A DNA stretch of 64,000 bases from Pyronema omphalodes (Eukaryota > Ascomycota > Pezizomycetes > Pezizales > Pyronemataceae): contig JAJJXM010000038.1 of assembly GCA_024516155.1 (NCBI GenBank), positions 248,001 to 312,000 on the forward strand, read 5' to 3'. Below, one piece after another: positions 12,578-22,921 of the stretch; the first letter of the stretch is position 1; each line of letters opens with the position of its first letter. The position numbers and the translations under genes were made by a program. The notes beneath the pieces are model-generated. The model did not search any database, was not told the origin of the DNA, and saw only the letters and a list, made by a program, of their open reading frames with translations.

Positions 12578-13420
12578 ATGGAAGATACACGTTTCTCTAC
12601 CCTTGGCTCCATAAATTCAATATCTTACACTCTATCACACAACTCAAACTACCTTTCCTACGTGGATAATCTTCGGCGACCGATAGCTCCCAACGACGCA
12701 ATGATTCCTCACAATTTGCATAACAAATATTACCCTTCCAGCCCCATTCTCCATTCCCCAAGGCAAGACAATGCTGGTGATTCAATTCAGGCGAACTCAG
12801 GCAAAGCTCGAGCAATCATTTCGGCACCGTATACGACGAGCATTATGACTACCACTCAAGACAACAACCAACCGGCGGTTCCTGGATATCAAACACATCA
12901 AATGTCCGGCTCAATGACGATGAGTATTACAGCCGCAACGGAAGATGGCAATCAGCAAATCGTTTCTTTCGAACAGGCCCAGCGGTTTTCACATATTGAT
13001 TCAACGAACTTTATGACACAAACCGAAAACCGCAATCATCAAACTGTTTTTACTCAACAGACACATCAACGTTCGTCCTCAAATTACTCTACTATTGGTA
13101 ACCGGTTTGTGGATATCGAGTCTCCAAATGAAGACTTAGTATGGGACGATTACTTCTGGGATCCACCTCAAAGTTCACTGGCCGCCGGCAGCGGAATTTC
13201 TCAAGAAAATGTCCAGGCGACACCTTTAGACACACCCCTGGAACAGGCAGCACAATCAATCAGTTTTCAGCTCATGCCAGATTCCCAGGTTTCAAACGTC
13301 ACCGGCGTTAAAAGATCAAGGTCAAAAGAAGAGGAAGAGAGTGGGGAAAGTGTGAAAAGGGGAAAGGTCATGCCGGAGGAGCCCGAAGATACTGAAATGT
13401 CGGATAATACTACATTGTAA
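12578..13420 (+). CDS. Orphan Ser/Thr/Gln-rich protein with C-terminal nuclear-localisation-like tail, 280 aa
   Basis: A single uninterrupted frame starts at ATG 12578. Composition is rich in Ser, Thr, Asn and Gln, with repeated motifs of the type Q-T-H-Q and TED(G/N)NQ(Q/H) between residues ~90 and 175. This suggests two or three diverged internal repeats around TTTQDNNQPAV, ATEDGNQQIV and QTENRNHQTV. Residues ~190-205 are acidic/aromatic (EDLVWDDYFWDPP), resembling an acidic activation patch. The C-terminus has KRSRSKEEEE and KRGKV basic clusters consistent with a nuclear localisation signal, ending in an acidic tail. No DNA-binding domain is visible. A nuclear regulatory role is possible, but this is only a composition argument. 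Confidence 0.55.
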   Translation: MEDTRFSTLGSINSISYTLSHNSNYLSYVDNLRRPIAPNDAMIPHNLHNKYYPSSPILHSPRQDNAGDSIQANSGKARAIISAPYTTSIMTTTQDNNQPAVPGYQTHQMSGSMTMSITAATEDGNQQIVSFEQAQRFSHIDSTNFMTQTENRNHQTVFTQQTHQRSSSNYSTIGNRFVDIESPNEDLVWDDYFWDPPQSSLAAGSGISQENVQATPLDTPLEQAAQSISFQLMPDSQVSNVTGVKRSRSKEEEESGESVKRGKVMPEEPEDTEMSDNTTL

Positions 13421-13632
13421 GGAGTAAAGAGACTTGAATTACCTACAGATGTTTATTGAGTACTATTAGTGGGTTTCTTATGATGGAATGTTAGAGTTAT
13501 GAAGATACTATTTTTCGATTAGGATTTATGTAATGGGTATAAGTTGCGCTGTATACAGAAAGTTCCCAATATTCTTCAATTGAAAGTTTCTGTAAGTTTG
13601 CTGCAATATTTGATTGTATATCTCTAATTGGT

Positions 13633-13676
13633 TCACTTTGGTTATCTCAATCAATCACTTTGGTTATCTCAATCAA
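13633..13676 (+). repeat. Two perfect tandem copies of a 22-bp unit
   Basis: The unit TCACTTTGGTTATCTCAATC(AA) occurs at 13633-13654 and immediately again at 13655-13676 without mismatch. It lies about 210 bp downstream of the stop codon of the 280-aa orphan. Confidence 0.85.
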
Positions 13677-13978
13677 CCACTCTGCATATGTACAGCCCAA
13701 ATATTCTACGGATCATACTGATCCTCCGTGTTTTCCTAACGCCTGTGCAGTTTGATATTTGGCATGAGTATAATTACGCAGTAATATTCCTTCATGCTTA
13801 TGTTTACGCAATGCCGCAGCCGAGCATTAGTAAGTTAGACCATGAATTGGATTTACGAACCAGTCATTTTTTGAAACTGAGGCAGGTGATGTTAAATAAT
13901 AAAAAATAAAAACTGATTAACAAGAATTAAAACATGATTGTGGGATATTACTGTAGGATGTTAGACGCGACGGCTTTT

Positions 13979-14226
13979 ACAGCGGGGCGATGCTCCAGGC
14001 GAGCGATGCTCTAACCGGGCATTAGTGAATAATAACCACACCAAATATCTGCAAACAACACATTTTCCGATGCTTAATTATAATAAAAAGGCACTGAATA
14101 CACAAATTGAGATTTGTAAGAAGGTTGAGGAAAACACGAATTACAATTACAGGTGGCATTTCTCACGCAGCAATATTGCGGGCCGGGTGATGCCCCAGGC
14201 AAGCGACGCCTCACCCGCGCACCAGT
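13979..14226. repeat. Pair of diverged GC-rich repeats
   Basis: Block 1 (about 13980-14025) contains GCGGGGCGATGCTCCAGGC and block 2 (about 14178-14226) contains GGGTGATGCCCCAGGC. Both continue with GCGA(T/C)GC.TC and end in a CATTAGT/CACCAGT-like sequence. They are roughly two-thirds identical and most differences are transitions, which fits an old repeat altered by repeat-induced point mutation. The surrounding DNA is AT-rich, so the blocks stand out. The element type is unknown. Confidence 0.4.
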
Positions 14227-15151
14227 ATGTTACAACCAAAAATATACTCACATAAAATGAGTTTTGGGTCCCTAATTACTCACAAAAAGCAGCCAAAATA
14301 CAAACTCACATTTACTGGAAAAAAAAAGATGGGGTTTTTGCCGTGGTTTCAATACCTTCGAACGGGCGGTCCGCCATCTTATTAAGATACGTGCAAATGT
14401 TGAAGGGCTATGTTGGAGTTAGCTCGATAAAAGTTATCCCGAATGGGTTTTACTTTAGCTAGCTAAGTCTTACTGATCTGTCTACTGGATTACCTAATTA
14501 ATTAGCAATAAGAAGAGCGCTGAGAGCTCCCAGTCAGCCATATCTTATACCTTGTGCATGTATCCAGTGCCAAAGAAATATCACGTGTCCAGTACTGCAC
14601 GATGTAGTAATCCAGAGAATATGAGGGGTATTAAAATATTCACTTTCGGTCAAATTGGTATGAATGTTTTGGTTCCACCTCGAATATATGGCGGATGTTT
14701 GAAACGCTAGCTGAGGCTCTCGCAGTGCTTCTCTTGACCCACGTGACGTCATAAGCAAGAGGACGGGTAAAATAGGGCGGTCAATATCGGTTGGACTGGC
14801 GCCGCCTAATTTCTGGGGCTCAGCAGCCAGGCATAGTATTGCTTTTACTGTAGGTCACCCTCCGATAGTAGAGTTGCTGTACCCGTGACTTTCTCGCTCC
14901 ATGTACAGCACCCTCCACCACTCCACTTCTGTGCAGAGCCTGTGCCCCAAACGAGACACACGCCCAGCTATGGATATTTCTACAGTATGCACTTACCGTA
15001 TTTGGTGATGGTGTCAAATTGCGCTGCAAGGCTGAATTGAGGGTCTCTGTCTATATGTGCGTCCAACTCCACTTCGACCTCCAAGCTCCATCATCCCTAT
15101 AGAAGGCATCTCTATCCAGCCCTCTTCAATTCAAAACAGCATCGCATCCTC

Positions 15152-17638
15152 ATGTCGAAAAGAGTAGCAATAATAGGTAACTTGGTTATTTCAATACTCC
15201 ATCCTCCCTCCCACGCGTTGATCATGTACTGACTTTATTGTGAACCAGGCGCCGGCCCGTCAGGGCTGTCCACCGCAAAGGCCATGCTATCGGTGGGAAT
15301 CGTCCCAACTGTATTCGACGCACGTAACGATGTCGGTGGACTCTGGGCACCACCGGAACTCTATTTGGAAACAACGCAACTTCAACCTGATATGCGTACA
15401 AATATATCTCTGTCAGGCCAGGCGTTTCCTGGGTATCATCCGTATCGCCCTGGACAATATCCCACTTTCACATCGGCTAAACTTATGGGAGAGTATTTGA
15501 AAGGGTATTCGAAAGAGTACTTGTCAAATGACATGCTGAGATTGGGGCATAAGGTCACAGGAGTCTCTCAGATGAATGTGGACGGTGTGGACTATTGGCG
15601 GGTAAAAACCGCGGACACGGATGAGATATTCGACTTCCTGGTTATAGCAAGCGGAGCTTCCTCGAACCCTTACATACCCCTTCTTGATGAAGTGCAAACT
15701 AAATTTAAAGGAAGATTCATCCATTCCTCCCGCTATACGGGTGAGGAAATAATTCCCCGTAACTGTCGTAAACCTCAAAGGATACTGGTGATCGGTGGGC
15801 ACATGTCAGGCTGCGAGATAGCCGCGGACTTGGCGTTACGAAAAGCTACCTTGCCCAAAAGCGTGCGTGACAAAGTGGTGATCACACATGTTTTTCCACG
15901 GCCATTTCGAATTCTCCCCAGGATGTTACCGTTTACAAATCGAAAGGACCCTTCTGCACCTAGGTCTGTTTCCAAATCCATTTCACTTAATGACTACCGA
16001 GCTAACACTGTTTATGCGGACAGGGTATTGCCACTCGATCTTGTACTTTTTGACGCTGGTCGATTTCTCGACTTTCCTGCACCAGACAGCGCAGAAATGC
16101 TTTATGAACAACGGGCAGCTAGCGTCAACAAGCTACTGGGCTGGGACCAGGGTGAACTTGGCCCACAGTTTTATCTCACCTCATGGTGGCGTCGAGATGA
16201 AATCCCGATTGTTGTGTCGGAATCATACGATAAGTTTGTCAGAGATCGAACGATTCTACCAGTTCTTGGGCGCTTTTCCAGGGTCAGCGACAAAGGCGAT
16301 ATTATAATCTGCTCATCTATATTCTCAGGTCGTGAGATTTCCACTATTGAAGGATTAGATACAATCATTTTTGCTACAGGATACACACCATGGCCGACAT
16401 TACAAAGCTTTCTTGCGCCTGAGATTTTAATGAAAATGGGAGTGCAGCCGGGCGAGGACCCACATCCGAGACAGCTGTACGATAATCTCTACAGGAGGGT
16501 TTTATGTCCGCAAATCAGCAGAAATATTGGATTTATTGGGTTTCAGAAGCTCCAGCATTGGGGTAGCATTGAAATGCAGGGAAGATGGTTAGCAAGTTTG
16601 TTTGCTGGAAAGGTGGATTGGCCGAGTGATGAAGATATTATGGATTTCGGACTGAGACCGGATGCGAGACGTGAGCAACACACCGAGGCACCACAAAATG
16701 AAAAACTGGGCAGCGGATGTATGAAAAGTACACAGGAAAAGAAATCCATCGTAGTTGCGACGCAGGACGACTATTTGGAGACCGTTTCCAATTTATCGAA
16801 GATACTTAACTTCAACCCTCTAGAGATTGCTGGTCAAGCTCCGCACCGCCCAAAACCATTTATTCCTGCTTGTATTGGGTATGCATCAACCGATCCAGCA
16901 GACAAGTACCGCAAGAGGCATGATAGAAGAGCGATACAAAGTCTTGCCGATATTCTTGATAAGGCTTCGATGTCTCCAGAGAACGTCTCCCGGGCTATCT
17001 TTGCTCAACTGCATGGTTCATGGAAGTTTAGTGTCCGGGTTCAACAACCATCAAAGTGTGGAACCAACGCCCAATTTGTCTATTTAGGCGAAGCAGTAAC
17101 CGAATTTCGGCCTCGTCTACGAACTTTTGTCATGTGTCAGGATAACCAGAATCACTGGCTGACGAAGCCGGCGCCCGCACGGTGCTTATCGGTTAGTCAC
17201 GATGTCCCCGAATATGCCGAGGTGATATCTGTGAACGGCGGAGAAGAAATAAATTATTTGTACAGATATGATAATCTAAAAGGTATTATTACGGTATTTA
17301 AGGTCGGCGATGACGGATCATACATTTTTTCACACTGTCTGGATTTCGAGAATAGGCCTTTAAATCCAGCGCTAGAAGTCATTCGGTTTCGGGAAGAAAG
17401 TGGATGGAAGGCAACTGCAATAAAAATGTGCCCTTCTACCGCATCAATTGGGGCTTTGACCTACAGATTCGAGTTTTCGGGCACCAGGATGATTAGGTTT
17501 TGGATTAGAGAGAGGGAAATTGATGGAGATTCCGAGACCACTTCGGAGATCATGTATGAGAGACTGGATCCTATATATTATAAGCATGTAAATTCGCCGC
17601 AACTGCTACCAGAGCCAGAGGTACCAAGTTTTGGATAG
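15152..17638 (+). CDS. Flavin-containing monooxygenase with long C-terminal extension (DUF6314-like), 804 aa
   Basis: Predicted exons are 15152-15176 and 15249-17638, with a 72-nt phase-1 intron that splits the codon for Gly9. Splicing reconstitutes the FAD Rossmann motif GAGPSGL (residues ~9-15). Further FMO landmarks are the signature FKGRFIHSSRY (residues ~158-168, the FxGxxxHxxxY/F motif), a second nucleotide-binding glycine segment VIGGHMSGCE (~188-197) and FATGY (~381-385). These support an NADPH/FAD N- or S-oxygenase or Baeyer-Villiger-type enzyme. The FMO part ends by ~residue 480. A further domain at about 585-790 begins FAQLHGSWKF and has alternating beta-strand patterns; I compare it with DUF6314, but only from memory. 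The neighbouring convergent DMATS and a CmcJ-like oxygenase suggest tailoring in specialised metabolism. The substrate cannot be read from sequence. Confidence 0.85.
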
Positions 17639-18195
17639 ATTTGTGGGTTTTGCGGCATGTGTCACTGTTTTCGTATACGAGTAGCGCCCTTATACTGTCT
17701 TTCCAGCAATGATAAGCTTAGGTTTAAGTTTTTTTAAACGTATGTATGTCGATATCACTTCAGAAAGTTCAGAACTGTGTTTTTCTGTTATAGTTGTGTT
17801 ATAGGCTAAAAATTAAGACCTGATTATTCTTATTTTTGCGTTTGCTTCATCTTCTTGTTGGAAATATTCAACTAAATAGATATTAAAGTTTTGTCGTGAA
17901 CCAGATCGGAGCTAAAGGAGTCTCGAAAGCCCTTGAGAAAACTCTGCAAAATACATAACGCAAACTACATAGGATTTCCAATTTAACCAGATCCAAGCAA
18001 ATCTAATTAAGTAAAATAAAAAGCATATACAGCAAGTTCTGCTCAAAATTATGAGCAAGCAGACAATGATGCGTAAATACACGGACTTAAATACATTGTC
18101 ACAGAAATATTTCCGCTCTCTTTGACCCCGATGGCCACATACGTATGAGCACCAATATCTTTCTCCATGTTTAAGTGGGAGCTATCAAAGATAGA
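17639..18195. other. Convergent intergenic spacer
   Basis: This lies between the stop codons of the FMO (+) and the DMATS (-). It is AT-rich, carries several AATAAA-like signals suited to 3' ends on both strands, and contains no ORF of note. Confidence 0.7.
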
Positions 18196-19437
18196 TCAGT
18201 TAGCGCTACTTAAAGTAGATATCGACTGGAGAAATACTGACAACGCATATTTTAGATCGTCCACATAAGTCTTTCCAAGCGCCCATCCTTTCGAATCAAA
18301 CCACCTTTCCAAACTCTCTGCAACATACATGTCATTTCCACAAAAATAGGATGGCTGTATGTAAAGCTTTGGTACAGGAAGTGCTTTTCCTGGCTTCAAT
18401 TCCAGGTTCATTAAAACTGCCTGTGATCGACCGTCTCGATTCTTAAGCTCATCTTCGTCCCGGTAATCTTCCGGTGGACAGTATAATAACGGCCATAGTT
18501 CGTTAATACATTCAAGACCTTTATCAATTACAGGACCGGTCAGTCTACCGCGTTGCGTCCACATGTCTCGGATGACTTTTAGACTGGTTTTCTGTGATGA
18601 AAGATATAGTTTCACCCTCGACTGTAAGGGCTTAACACAATCCCAGCTGATTAAGCATACTGACTGCTTCTCACTTTTTGATAGCCCTTCGTTGTAGGCG
18701 TCGATAACATGATAAGCTGGCATCAAAGGGGTTGCTTGGAAAATCTTGGCATCCAACATCTGGATAAGATTTCTGGTAAGAGTATCTACCGTCGTTCGTT
18801 TCGCATATGCGGCAGTTCTTGTTGTGACGTAAAATTTCGCCGTGATAGATCCATCCTTTAGAAATTCCAATGCACTTAAGACATGGCATAAACGACCCGA
18901 ATAAGGTGGATTGGAGTAATGTTCTAGAACTCTTGTCTCGGCCTCGCTCCCTGGTTTAATCCAGATATCCTCTGAGATTGCATTAAATATCTGGAAGTCA
19001 ACCTCGGGAATGCTATGCAGGATTTTTTCGGTGGCGTTTTGTGCAAATGGATCATCTGGAGTGGCATAACTGTCGATTGCTAAGCGAACTATTGAATTCG
19101 ACCCGTCGTAATTCCAACTGAAATCCATTGGTGTTGAATCCAGAGACAACGGTGACCATCTATTACATTTGCCTCCTTCGCTAGGTCCGGGACCAAAGGT
19201 AGGCAGGATTTGGTGGAGGAGACGGAGAAATTTTAGTTGGAGATTTTCGTCGTAGTTGCATTTTTCGAGGAGAACGGCTAGAATTCCGCTTGATATGTTC
19301 CACCAGAACTTTTGCTGTGGATCAGAAAGATGAAGGACTTTACAGAGTTTTTCTAGAACTTTGGTCTTGCGTCGGAATAGGGAAATTTTCGAGTGATATT
19401 CCTTGTCTTGGGTACTGTTGGGGTTTGGAACGGTCAT
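18196..19437 (-). CDS. DMATS-family aromatic (indole) prenyltransferase, 413 aa
   Basis: A single-exon frame. The first true ATG is at 19437; the four residues upstream in the open frame begin from TTG. The length is normal for soluble fungal ABBA-fold prenyltransferases (about 400-460 aa). Family landmarks in order are FWW near residue 45, the substrate-binding segment STPMDFSWNY (~105-115) followed by IVRLAIDSY...DDPF, a KFYVTTR strand (~200), a VKLYLSS strand (~290) and the C-terminal YIQPSYFCGND strand (~362). DMATS enzymes transfer dimethylallyl or longer prenyl groups to tryptophan, cyclic dipeptides, tyrosine or other aromatics, and need no Mg-binding DDxxD motif; none is present here. 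The catalytic-base segment usually reads P-L/M-E-x-S and here reads P-M-D-F-S. The gene is convergent with the FMO and about 390 bp from the co-directional CmcJ-like gene. Confidence 0.9.
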   Translation of the reverse strand: MTVPNPNSTQDKEYHSKISLFRRKTKVLEKLCKVLHLSDPQQKFWWNISSGILAVLLEKCNYDENLQLKFLRLLHQILPTFGPGPSEGGKCNRWSPLSLDSTPMDFSWNYDGSNSIVRLAIDSYATPDDPFAQNATEKILHSIPEVDFQIFNAISEDIWIKPGSEAETRVLEHYSNPPYSGRLCHVLSALEFLKDGSITAKFYVTTRTAAYAKRTTVDTLTRNLIQMLDAKIFQATPLMPAYHVIDAYNEGLSKSEKQSVCLISWDCVKPLQSRVKLYLSSQKTSLKVIRDMWTQRGRLTGPVIDKGLECINELWPLLYCPPEDYRDEDELKNRDGRSQAVLMNLELKPGKALPVPKLYIQPSYFCGNDMYVAESLERWFDSKGWALGKTYVDDLKYALSVFLQSISTLSSAN

Positions 19438-19823
19438 TTTGAAAGTCAAGATTGAGATGATTGTTATGTCTTGGGTGATCGCTTGAACGTTATTATCTGA
19501 ACTGAATCAAGAGGAATTATTGGCTATTTATGTTTATCATGTATCTATGCTCTCTTATTTTGGTTTCATACTAACAATCCCTTTGTTTGTTTTGCTACGC
19601 GATATCTCAAATACACTTGCATGAGAATTGTTGCAATAACTGAACACACTAACCTGAATGGAGTATAAATTTATATTTTCTTTCAGGAATCCGTCAGCAT
19701 AAGACGCCACTATGCACCACTGAAAGGCTTTAGCCTACAGCGTAATATACAGCAAACAAACTAGGCAGCGTATGAAACAACCGGAGCGTAGGAATCGAAA
19801 AGTACAAAGCCTTGTCTATTTAT
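19438..19823. other. Spacer between DMATS and CmcJ-like gene
   Basis: It holds the 5' region of the DMATS gene (TTATTATCTGAACTG and AT-rich sequence just upstream of the ATG) and the 3' region of the CmcJ-like gene. No ORF is supported. Confidence 0.6.
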
Positions 19824-20892
19824 CTATCGCCGTTCTGAAAATACAAGAATACGAGTTTCGATACTCTCCCGTGGGGGTCCAACGCCCGGAATTTTGTGAT
19901 TAAACGCTGCATGAGGAACGCCTTTCTCGTTGGCTATGTCAGCGAACCATTCAGGTATTTTCATTGGGGTAAATACCCAGTGAATCGGGCTTGGAAGAAT
20001 CATAGATTCTGAAGACACAAACTTCTTCTCGAGTCATTCTGTTGAGATAATAGAAACGGAACTTCGGATTGTACTTGACCATGAAGCTACGACGTGGGTA
20101 GTCCTCGCTGATTGAATAAATCTCAACTAAATCAGATGGGCTGACGGTTTGTGCATCACAGACTGCTAGAGGTTTATCTACTACCACCTCAACTAATGGA
20201 TACCAAATGCTAGCACATGTTAATGATGATGCGTTAGTAGGACGTGGGGCAACAAACTTGAATAATTGGAGACGATATTCTCTTGAAAGCCTCGTAGCCT
20301 CATCGACGCCATATGTTTGCCGCATCCAGTCAATAATTCCAGCCGGACTATTATCTGAAATCCGTATTAATCAGTCGTGAAAACAATTATCATACGAGAA
20401 TAAAAACTTAGCATACCAATGTGAGCGTAGCGGACAGGGATCACTTTGACCATATTCTCAACATCAGTAGGACTGAAAGTTGAAACTTTACTGACAGCAC
20501 TTCTCATCTGACGATTGTCAGTTCCTGCCTAACAAACGAGAAAAGCAACTAACCCTCCAACTGAATAATTCACATCTCTTTACATCTTGCGTTGACGATA
20601 GAAGTTCGCAAAGCAGTTTCTTCACTGCTGGGAAGTATTTTTCATTTATTTCTTGCTCATTTTTCCAATCCAATTGTGGTGGTGTCCAGAGTTTGAAGGT
20701 AAAGCCTTGTTTATCAAGTGTAAATTCTGATTCGCGGCCTCGAATATCTGTAATTGGTTGCTCTGGACCTCGCTCGTATTCAATATTGGTCCGTTTGGCA
20801 TCTCTCGGAATTGCTGCAAAGATGTGGTAAGGCTTCTCATTTTCATAGAGAGGCAGGTCTTTGATGTAGTTCAATACCGCGGTTTCGTCCAT
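19824..20892 (-). CDS. CmcJ/AsaB-like oxygenase (hydroxylase/desaturase), four exons, 302 aa
   Basis: Predicted exons on the minus strand are 20892-20584, 20528-20417, 20354-19977 and 19933-19824, with introns of 55, 62 and 43 nt. All phases are consistent and the total is 909 nt. Splicing joins blocks that match the fungal AsaB/CmcJ/GA4-desaturase-like family: an N-terminal strand region with RGRESEFTLDKQGF (~50-65), IWYPL....DKPLAVCDAQTV (~190-212), DLVEIY, the YNPKFRFYYLNRMTREEV strand pair (~238-255), FRIYDSS (~258) and HAAFNHKIP (~278), ending PPRESIETRILVFSE. In known pathways members hydroxylate, desaturate or ring-modify small molecules and are usually clustered with NRPS, PKS or terpenoid genes. 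The co-directional DMATS neighbour supports a tailoring role here. The weakest splice call is the first intron. Confidence 0.75.
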
Positions 20893-22160
20893 GTTTTTGT
20901 AAAATTGATACGGAAATCGTCTTTAAGAATATCCATCCCTTCAGATGGAAATAACTGCTTGGGGCCGATGCCAGAATAAATTATTGTTTGGCCGGAGCCG
21001 GCAGTGGGCATGAACACGATCTCCTGCGGAGGAAGTTTCCGCAAATTCAAATTCCAAATGTGGTAATGTTTTCTGGGTCTTCAACTTGTCGCTAATAATC
21101 TGAAGAGGTGTCCTCATCTCCGCGGATACGCAATGCCCGTTCCGAAACCGCACGATTCGATGAAGTGTCAGAGAATTAAATATGCATAATTACCGCCTGA
21201 ACCTTGGGTATTACCCGCAGTAAGTACCAAAGCCGGCAGCTGATTCTAAACGCACAGCTTCCATTAAGGTTTGATGCCTTATCAGTCACATCCAGCAGAA
21301 AATAGAGTATGTATAAACGGTGAATTAGTCTCCTTTAAGCGTACAATTTGCATTGGTATATTGCCGTTTATTGTAACTTACCACGGTTCATATATAATTA
21401 ATGGCGGTTGTGAGAATGACGTCAACTTGCATTCGTGATGCGGGGTGATATTCATTCAGGCGTCGGTGACACCAAGGGCATCCAGAACTAACCCAATTTT
21501 TCTCTAGTACATACATATTACTCCTCGGCGCGTTCCACGCGAAGATATTCAAAGTTGGTGAGGATGATCTCAATCGCCGTGATACTCTTCAGCCTCTCTA
21601 TCATCTCGCCCGATTCTATTCAAAGGCGCAGTAACTGGGGCTGAATTACATACTGTGAGCTGTTGAATCATTCATGCATAAAGGATTACTGTATACCTAC
21701 ATTGAAGGGATGGGATTGCTGCGCAGAATCAAGGGTGTGCGAGAAATTATAGGATTGGGCTGGACGCGAAATCATGCGCAGCCGTCAGAAGTGCGTGACT
21801 GTAAGGATGTGCGAAGGAGGGGAAATGCGGGGAAAGTATGTACCGAAAGAGCGGGACCCTCTGGAACAGCTATTTTATCGGTCGTGAGAATGCAGTTAGA
21901 TGCCCACGCATTCTTTCTTTTCCGTCGTCTGTCATCGGTCAACCTAAAGAAACCCGAAAATACTGGCTGGTATTTGAATTCTAACTTTGACATTCATGAA
22001 ACCGAGCTTACCGAATCTAGTTAAATCCATCACCAATATCTCGAATTGTAGGCGTTGAAATATCATAGTCAGTCGGTATCTTAATTCCTGATCCATCTGT
22101 TATATCGTCGATCTGATCAAGAAATTATTTGGCTAACACATTTCAAGTTCAATAAAACAG
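20893..22160. other. Intergenic; no supported gene
   Basis: Short frames on both strands (for example 20941-21153 minus and 21388-21573 minus) show no recognisable domain or splice-compatible partner. The interval probably contains the 5' region of the CmcJ-like gene and the promoter of the small acidic ORF. Confidence 0.55.
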
Positions 22161-22445
22161 ATGTCGTCCTCCGAGTCGAAGAAGCCCACAGCAGAGGGTT
22201 CCAGTCCAGAAAAGGAAGAGCAACCCGCTGCTGAAAAGGATCTCGGCAAGACCAAAGATTCTGATGCCGACAAAGAAACCACCGAGGAGATAACCACGGA
22301 GGATAAAGATACGCGTACTGAAGGATGGAGAGAGACGATGGAAGCAGCGAAGAAGGCCGATCCATCAACACTCACCAAAGGACAATCGGAAAGTCAAAAT
22401 GATGACGATGATGATGACATCCCCGATGTGGTTCCTACCTACTGA
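22161..22445 (+). CDS. Small highly charged protein, 94 aa, acidic C-terminus
   Basis: A single frame from ATG 22161. More than half the residues are Glu, Asp, Lys, Ser or Thr, with no hydrophobic core, so the product would be disordered. It ends in a run of six Asp followed by IPDVVPTY. That tail resembles the acidic DDDIPDLV ending of fungal nascent-polypeptide-associated complex beta subunits, but the NAC domain itself is absent. It could be a genuine small acidic protein or a fragment that kept the tail. Confidence that it is expressed is moderate. Confidence 0.4.
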   Translation: MSSSESKKPTAEGSSPEKEEQPAAEKDLGKTKDSDADKETTEEITTEDKDTRTEGWRETMEAAKKADPSTLTKGQSESQNDDDDDDIPDVVPTY

Positions 22446-22921
22446 AGAAAGACGGTATCTTTTGTGTTGCTATTTTCAAATATATCATACATAGACAAAA
22501 CTTTATTTATCTCGTCTAAATGGGATCGGTAGGAGGTTGATATCTTCGTGTTTTTAAATCGTATTACTTTGTTACAGCTGCAAAACTTATACAAGACTCC
22601 TGATTCAGCCATCAACTACAAAATATTTCCCAATTCAACCACCCAATTCCGTTAACGAGCTTGCCACATATTCCTCACGCATTCCAAAAAATTCCTTGCC
22701 ATACCGATCTATTCTCATTTTTTCAAGTTTTAAATTGCACCCTTTAGAAAGTTCTTGCTATCATTAACTGCAGTCTATATCCTTGCTCCGCCGTATAGAT
22801 TGTGATTCAAAGGTTATTCGGATATATTTCTTCAATATCCGTCTGAATTCAGTGATCTACGCCCTGGTATCAGTGAATAATTACGAAATAACCAAGACTG
22901 AAAGAGAATACGTACTATACA
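22446..22921. other. Intergenic spacer
   Basis: AT-rich; it separates the small acidic ORF from the 3' end of the minus-strand NLR gene. Nothing else is supported. Confidence 0.6.

Larger units (their letters stand above)
13421..15151. other. Intergenic with short tandem repeat and diverged GC-rich repeat pair
   Basis: No supported gene. It contains a perfect two-copy 22-bp tandem repeat and a pair of related GC-rich 45-50 bp blocks, listed separately. A palindromic CRE-like ACGTGACGTCA site sits near 14740, about 400 bp before the FMO start codon; its role is unknown. Confidence 0.6.

Noticed and set aside
13979..14226. CRISPR-like array
   Set aside because: Only two diverged blocks, no regular spacers, eukaryotic context.
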